NCBI GenBank assembly: GCA_022360105.1
Contig: JAKSDL010000360.1
Location: 1 to 19,378 of the forward strand
From: Pseudomonadota bacterium
Lineage (GTDB): Bacteria > SAR324 > XYD2-FULL-50-16 > JAHJRI01
Direction: 5' to 3'
DNA: 19,378 nt
Shown: in pieces, positions 14,831 through 19,378 of the stretch
How positions within the stretch are numbered: the stretch's first letter is position 1
How the letters are laid out: each line of letters begins with the position of its first letter
Program-made: the position numbers and the translations under genes
The notes under the pieces: generated by a model
The model's database searches: none
Seen by the model: the letters and a program-made list of their open reading frames with translations, nothing else
Told to the model about the DNA's origin: nothing

Positions 14831-17800
14831 TTATCCGGAAAGGCGCCTGATTTTCACCATAACGTCACCAAATCCGGGCATTCCCGTAAATTTATTGAGA
14901 TTCTCGGGATCTATCAATGCGTTAATATTCGGGGTATTATCATCTTTGTTACCCAGTATGCTCAGCCCATCGACCAGTCTACCACCACTCCCGAATACTG
15001 TTTTAATCACTCCGGGTAATAATGCTTCAGTTAGATATGCTTTCCCACTTGCTGTTGTTCCCAGGGGTGTTTCAAGTATTATGTTATCTCCCGTTTGAAT
15101 TCCCAGTGATTCACCGTCAGCTGAGCTGAGGGAAAAAACGGGCATTGACGGATTATTGGCATCACAATTCTCCAATCCTTTTTCATTAGAAACCATACCA
15201 TTCAATCTTTTCATGCATTCCGTCTCCGTTTCATTCAAACTGCCGCATACCTGTGTCATGGTGCCGGTATGGTGGGCTCGGCCACTGATTAATTGAAACG
15301 GATATTCGGAAACGTATTGCTCGTAGTCTTTGTTTTTTGGATCCCATCTGCTTTCATACCAGTAAAAACTAGTCGGGAAATTTGTTTGGTAACGTTCGTT
15401 AAATGCTGCCAAATAGTCAAATCTGAATTCAAACTTCTTTGAATGAGTAGCGGGAAAAACTCCTGAAGGATGGTCACTCGAATTTTTGAAGCGATAATAA
15501 CTGGTAGGCCAGGTTGCAATCCCTTTGTTTTTTCTCAACCAGCCTGCTGTCAAGGCAGTTCCTCTTTTCACCACCTTTCCATCCTGGGTAGCGATAGGAT
15601 CACCTGGTATCCCTGTGATAATGCACCCTTCCGGCAATTCCGGATATGGAAGGGGTAATCCAATATTGTAGATTCCGGGAGAATCAATCAAAAGGTGATT
15701 TATAAATTCTTCTTCATTTTTATATCTGCCTCCGAATTCGACCGGGTTGATATCCGTGTCATTCTTTTCTGCCAGCTTATCAGCAAGTAAAACCATGATT
15801 TCAAAATCGGTTTTGGAATCATACAGTGGCTCAATTACTTTGTCTCGAAGAGCCACTTCCGGGCTTACAGAGTAAACATCACTTAATCCCATTCGCTCAA
15901 GATAGCCTGCCTGCGGCAAAATCAGATCGGCATATTTCCCGGTTTCGTTCAAGTGAGTATCAATATGAACAATTAGCTCAAGTGCATACCTTCCATCGGC
16001 CTCGGTTTTTGTGAAAGCATCAATCCATTGTCCGGTATGTCCGGCTGTCATAACAGGGTTACCGGTTCTGTTAATGAACGCTTTGATAGGATACCGAAAA
16101 CCTTTGAAGGCACCATACTTTAACCCGACCTGGTTACGGATATCCTGTGGCAGGTCCGCAAGCACGCCCTTCCACGAAGCCGGATACTCACCAAAAGTAT
16201 CTTTTTTCAATTGCCCTATTGTTCCTGATACAAGATCAGAATCTATTTTTCGGACGATCAGCCTATCCAGATTTTCCCGTGCAATCGCCGATCGTCCTTT
16301 TTTAACCTTTTGGGAATCCACAAAAACGAGACCTCCGGGAACATCCATATTACCGGTAACCAGGCAAAGTGCAGACATTAATACCGATGTAACATCCCCG
16401 TTGCTATGATGAGCGGTACCATGCATACCAATTTCCATTGACGCGGGTTTGGTAACACCAAACAGCCGGGCAACTTCTTCAATTTTTTCACGTTTGATTC
16501 CTGTTCTTTCTTCAGCCCAGGCAAGCGAAAAGTACTTTTCCTGGTTAGCAGGATCAAGCTGGTTGGCGTAAGACAAAAATTCATCCCTGAATTCATCCCA
16601 GCCGATTGTATAGCGCTCCACAAAAGAGTGATCGATAAACCGGGTCGACTCATACGCAGGATCATCATTTGTGATTATATATAAAAGCATTGCTGCGAGT
16701 AATGCCGGGTCAGACCCCGGTTTGACCGGTAGCCATATATCCGCTTTTGCAGCAGAATTGGTATAGCTGGGATCAGTGACTATAAAAATGCAACCATTTT
16801 CATTTTTCGCGTTGGTTATCCCCCTGGCCATAAAGGAAAAGCGAGTTGCTACCAACGAATTCACCCCCAGGTGCATCACCAGTTTTGCATCATGCTTTGT
16901 TCTTCTCTGTAGCTGGCCTTTTTCATCTCTTACTAATATTGGTCTCTGTAAATCGGGGAGAGGTCTTTCATCCCCCAGCATGATCTTTTGTCCCCACTTC
17001 CTGTTTGTATCACAGACCGATCCATGGTTAAAAACATTCGGGGTGCCAAAAGCAAAAAAGAGCTTGTGATAAGCTTCCTGGTCTGTTACATCGCCACAAT
17101 CAACAACCACTGATTCCGCACCATACTGTTTTTTTAAGCGCACCAATTCTTTAGCCAGGTAATCACTGGCTTCTTCCCAAGTTACTGCCTTCCAGCTATC
17201 CTCACCTCGTTTTCCCTGGCGCAGTAAAGGTGTTTTAATACGTTGCCGAGAATAGGTCATCTCCAATCCCGAAGCCCCTTTACCGCATAGTGTACCCTGG
17301 TTCATCAATGAATGCCTGTTACCTGCAATTCGAACGGCTTTGCCATCCTCCACGGATACTGCAATTGGGCACTCCGCGGGACACATAACATCTGCGGTAT
17401 AAATTATTTTTTTTGGATTTTCAGCAGGGATAGGGTTGACAGCATCTGTTACGGTTTCTGTTAAAGATAAGGTATTACTCTTAACAGCCGGCTTACGGGG
17501 TACTAGGGTTTCACTGGGATCAAAACCCGAGTAAAGGTAGAACACATTTGGCTGGGTGTCATATTCACTGTTTAAAACCTTGATATTCTCGTTTTCCAGT
17601 GCGGCTCGCAATTTAACGTCAGGATTGCGGATATCTCCAAAGTGCAGGGCTTTTCCAACACAGTTCTCCACACAAATTGGTTGTAGTCCTTGAATGACCC
17701 GTTCAATACAAAAATCACATTTCTCCAGGTTTCCGGTGAGAGAATTTCTGGATACTGCCTGATAAGGACAGCTTTCGACACAGCATTTGCATTTGGTGCA

Positions 17801-18076
17801 ATTCAATTGATTGACTGAGACAACGCCTAGAGTGTCCTTAAAATAGCAGCTGTTTGTACAGTTATTGATACAAGGAGGATTGCTACAATTGTTGCAAAGC
17901 CTGAAGACGTGTATCCTTTGTAAATTCGGGAAAGAGCCAAAATTTAGCGTATCAACCTTACCTCGCAAAACACCAGGTGGTAAGTTGTATTCATTCTTGC
18001 AACTTATTTGACAACCGTAGCAGCCGATACACTTGTCCAAGTCAATTAGCATGCAATATTGTCTGCCAACCATCAT
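14831..18076 (-). CDS. Fused Fe-S subunit and molybdopterin oxidoreductase catalytic subunit
   Basis: 1081 residues joining two normally separate subunits of the DMSO reductase family. Residues 1-160 are a PsrB/NrfC-like protein with 16 cysteines for four [4Fe-4S] clusters: C16/19/22/26, C61/64/69/73, C93/96/99/103, C120/123/135/139. A linker runs to about 220. Residues about 225-1081 are the Mo-bisPGD catalytic subunit. Its own cluster site reads Asp229-X2-Cys232-X3-Cys236-X27-Cys264, so the first ligand, normally Cys (His in NarG), is Asp. Cys355 in NHGSVCDTNRK is the probable Mo ligand, as in polysulfide/thiosulfate/arsenate reductase relatives. The pterin-binding C-terminal domain starts near FQLISGRAHHTGTMTQ. 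No Tat signal, so it is likely cytoplasmic, and no membrane anchor gene is present. Substrate unknown. It sits inside an amino-acid importer operon, 66 bp before the ATPase-SBP start. M2 (18073) is an equal start candidate. Confidence 0.87.
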   Translation of the reverse strand: MMVGRQYCMLIDLDKCIGCYGCQISCKNEYNLPPGVLRGKVDTLNFGSFPNLQRIHVFRLCNNCSNPPCINNCTNSCYFKDTLGVVSVNQLNCTKCKCCVESCPYQAVSRNSLTGNLEKCDFCIERVIQGLQPICVENCVGKALHFGDIRNPDVKLRAALENENIKVLNSEYDTQPNVFYLYSGFDPSETLVPRKPAVKSNTLSLTETVTDAVNPIPAENPKKIIYTADVMCPAECPIAVSVEDGKAVRIAGNRHSLMNQGTLCGKGASGLEMTYSRQRIKTPLLRQGKRGEDSWKAVTWEEASDYLAKELVRLKKQYGAESVVVDCGDVTDQEAYHKLFFAFGTPNVFNHGSVCDTNRKWGQKIMLGDERPLPDLQRPILVRDEKGQLQRRTKHDAKLVMHLGVNSLVATRFSFMARGITNAKNENGCIFIVTDPSYTNSAAKADIWLPVKPGSDPALLAAMLLYIITNDDPAYESTRFIDHSFVERYTIGWDEFRDEFLSYANQLDPANQEKYFSLAWAEERTGIKREKIEEVARLFGVTKPASMEIGMHGTAHHSNGDVTSVLMSALCLVTGNMDVPGGLVFVDSQKVKKGRSAIARENLDRLIVRKIDSDLVSGTIGQLKKDTFGEYPASWKGVLADLPQDIRNQVGLKYGAFKGFRYPIKAFINRTGNPVMTAGHTGQWIDAFTKTEADGRYALELIVHIDTHLNETGKYADLILPQAGYLERMGLSDVYSVSPEVALRDKVIEPLYDSKTDFEIMVLLADKLAEKNDTDINPVEFGGRYKNEEEFINHLLIDSPGIYNIGLPLPYPELPEGCIITGIPGDPIATQDGKVVKRGTALTAGWLRKNKGIATWPTSYYRFKNSSDHPSGVFPATHSKKFEFRFDYLAAFNERYQTNFPTSFYWYESRWDPKNKDYEQYVSEYPFQLISGRAHHTGTMTQVCGSLNETETECMKRLNGMVSNEKGLENCDANNPSMPVFSLSSADGESLGIQTGDNIILETPLGTTASGKAYLTEALLPGVIKTVFGSGGRLVDGLSILGNKDDNTPNINALIDPENLNKFTGMPGFGDVMVKIRRLSG

Positions 18077-18232
18077 ACAAAACTCTAAGAAAACAAACCG
18101 GTTTAAACAGATCGAGAAAGATTAAAAATATCAAATTCAATTAGTTATTAACCAAACAATCTGACAATGACTTTTTAATGTGAGTTTAGGAAACTGGTGG
18201 GCTAAAATGTAGTCTACAGCATCAGTTAAATC
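18077..18232 (-). promoter_or_regulatory. AT-rich leader before the molybdoenzyme gene, possible promoter
   Basis: The stretch between the terminator and the molybdoenzyme start holds no gene. On the minus strand TTGTCA (18162-18167) and TAATTG (18138-18143) stand 18 bp apart and could be weak -35 and -10 elements. A promoter is expected here because a strong terminator precedes it; the exact boxes are uncertain. Confidence 0.28.
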
Positions 18233-18271
18233 AAAAACATCCCGATAACCGTAACGACTCGGGATGTTTTT
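18233..18271. terminator. Bidirectional hairpin terminator after the binding-protein gene
   Basis: A perfect 13-bp inverted repeat: AAAAACATCCCGA (18233-18245) pairs with TCGGGATGTTTTT (18259-18271) around a 13-base loop. Read on the minus strand it ends in a T-run 10 bp after the binding-protein stop, as for a Rho-independent terminator. The T-run on the plus strand makes it usable in both directions. It separates the binding-protein gene from the rest of the transporter operon, so the binding protein can be made in higher amount. Confidence 0.85.
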
Positions 18272-18281
18272 ATATTGATAA

Positions 18282-19148
18282 CTATTCAGGCCAGGCAAAA
18301 GTGTTAAATTCACCAAATACTTCTTTGGGAAGCCTGGGCCTTGCGTTTATAGGTAAAGGGAACTGACCGGAATGGCCGAACCATTTGCTGTAGATTTTTT
18401 CATAGGTGCCATCCTGAATAATATCCTGAAGGACAAAACTTATTTTATCTCTCCACTTGCTGTCGTTTGGCGGCACTCCTATACCGTATAAGCCGGGACT
18501 ATAAATAGGGCCAACTGACTCATATTCCACTCCTTCATGTCCTGCCACCCCTGCAATTATAGGAGTATCTTGAGTGTATGCATCAACCTTCCCCTGTTTT
18601 AAAGCCATGAAACATTCGGAGTTGTTTTGGAAAGACACCATTTTCGGTTTTTTATCCGTTAAGGTTGCCAGATAATTGGTAGCAGCTATGTATGCATTGG
18701 AACCTTGGACCACCGCTATCCTTTTTCCACCAAGTTGCTCAGGAGAGGTGAATCTACCTTTTTTTGCATAAAAGATCTTACCCGACCAAAGGTACGCCGG
18801 TTCGGCATAGTCAATTTGTTCATCCCTGCTTCGGGTATGACTCATACTGGAAATCGTGAGGTCGATTCTTCCCGAAGCAAGAAAAGCCACGCGAGTTTTA
18901 TTGTTGACGTTTACCCTTTCCACCCTGACCCCCATTTTTTCTGCAATGGCATCCCCCAACTCTATATCAAAACCTGTCCACTGACCTTTTTCATTGATAT
19001 AGTTTAGAGGCGGCACTGTCTGGCCTGAGCCAATTCGTATCACACCTTTCTTCTTGACTGAATCCAGGATAGACTCGGCGGCGAATGAATGAAATGCCGT
19101 GAGACCTGTGAAGATAAAAAAAACAAGAAATACTCTAATCGATTTCAT
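18282..19148 (-). CDS. Secreted amino-acid-type ABC substrate-binding protein (family 3)
   Basis: 288 residues. The signal peptide has a basic start MKSIR, a hydrophobic core and likely cleavage after SFAA near residue 24. Mature-domain hallmarks are VIRIGSGQTVPPLNYINEKGQWTGFDIELGDAIAEKMGV, DLTISSMSHT, VVQGSNAY and VDAYTQDT. The C-terminal pattern (YSKWFGHSGQFPLP and FGEFNTFAWPE) closely parallels the domain fused to the ATPase, so both probably recognise related ligands. It delivers substrate to the two permeases downstream. ATG 19148 has GGAGAG (19155-19160) 6 bp upstream. A strong terminator follows the gene. The exact ligand cannot be read; polar amino acid or a derivative is the family default. 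Confidence 0.93.
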   Translation of the reverse strand: MKSIRVFLVFFIFTGLTAFHSFAAESILDSVKKKGVIRIGSGQTVPPLNYINEKGQWTGFDIELGDAIAEKMGVRVERVNVNNKTRVAFLASGRIDLTISSMSHTRSRDEQIDYAEPAYLWSGKIFYAKKGRFTSPEQLGGKRIAVVQGSNAYIAATNYLATLTDKKPKMVSFQNNSECFMALKQGKVDAYTQDTPIIAGVAGHEGVEYESVGPIYSPGLYGIGVPPNDSKWRDKISFVLQDIIQDGTYEKIYSKWFGHSGQFPLPINARPRLPKEVFGEFNTFAWPE

Positions 19149-19378
19149 GTCAAACTCTCCGTAATCTGAATAATATGAATATTAGAACTGTTTCACCGAA
19201 TGTTACTCAAAACGGTCAGGCTGTCGTACCACCAGGGGTGAATTTTACGATCAACGGAGAGTTTCAGGCTGACAACAAACTGCACCGACGAAGAGAATCA
19301 CAGACAACTTTTTTAATTATCAGGTGATTTTGCAACAGGTTGACACCTTTTTCGGAATCCAATGGAACACGGAAACGA
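19149..19378. promoter_or_regulatory. Upstream region of the binding-protein gene with an 11-bp inverted repeat
   Basis: 230 bp without a convincing gene. AAACTCTCCGT (19152-19162) and its exact reverse complement ACGGAGAGTTT (19254-19264) lie 91 bp apart; the first copy contains the ribosome-binding site of the binding-protein gene. On the minus strand TTGAGT (19205-19210) and TCTAAT (19181-19186) or TATTAT (19170-19175) are weak promoter candidates. A 50-codon frame on the plus strand (19175-19327) lacks a ribosome-binding site and is not called. A minus-strand frame is open from the right edge to about 19265 and could be the end of a neighbouring gene, but nothing in it is recognisable. 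Confidence 0.35.

Noticed and set aside
19175..19327. 50-codon plus-strand frame at the right edge
   Set aside because: No ribosome-binding site, no recognisable domain, and it runs opposite to the likely promoter of the binding-protein gene. It might be a remnant, but I cannot support a gene.

Overview
The window is about 44% GC by eye and densely packed with genes. Frequent TTG starts, many Fe-S proteins, an ETF module and a corrinoid protein suggest an anaerobic bacterium. Desulfobacterota or a similar lineage is my guess; no taxonomic marker is present. I see no rRNA, tRNA, CRISPR array, transposase or phage gene.

Plus-strand block (1-11776). Eight or nine genes run head to tail with overlaps or very short gaps, so they are probably one operon whose promoter lies left of the window. 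In order: the C-terminal end of a multidomain protein with an acyl carrier domain and an alpha/beta-hydrolase (polyketide/fatty-acid-synthase-like); FAD-linked oxidase 1; a cytoplasmic Fe-S protein with two ferredoxin motifs and two CCG domains; FAD-linked oxidase 2; EtfA; EtfB; an 828-residue RND/MMPL-type exporter; HgcA; and HgcB. HgcA and HgcB form the corrinoid/ferredoxin pair known for mercury methylation, whose native role is unresolved. HgcA overlaps the exporter gene by 14 bp, so translational coupling is likely. Its cap-helix motif reads NVWCAAAK where the classical form is NVWCAAGK, and HgcB lacks the usual C-terminal cysteine pair. This is the most interesting part of the window: an HgcAB pair placed at the end of what looks like a polyketide or lipid synthesis, redox and export operon.

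Minus-strand block (11766-19148), convergent with the first. Its last gene overlaps hgcB by 11 bp. Read in its own direction it holds: a secreted polar-amino-acid-type binding protein; a bidirectional hairpin terminator; a 1081-residue fusion of a four-cluster Fe-S subunit with a molybdopterin oxidoreductase; a fusion of an amino-acid ABC ATPase with a substrate-binding domain that lacks a signal peptide; and two HisM/GltK-type permeases. The transporter is complete (SBP, ATPase, two permeases) and has a cytoplasmic molybdoenzyme gene inside it. The enzyme may therefore act on the imported compound.

Working model (inference). The ETF, FAD oxidase and CCG proteins form a soluble electron-transfer complex serving the acyl-carrier-bound product or supplying reductant. 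The RND pump exports the product. HgcAB either performs corrinoid methyl transfer in that pathway or methylates mercury as a side or separate reaction. The second operon is an independent uptake and redox module.
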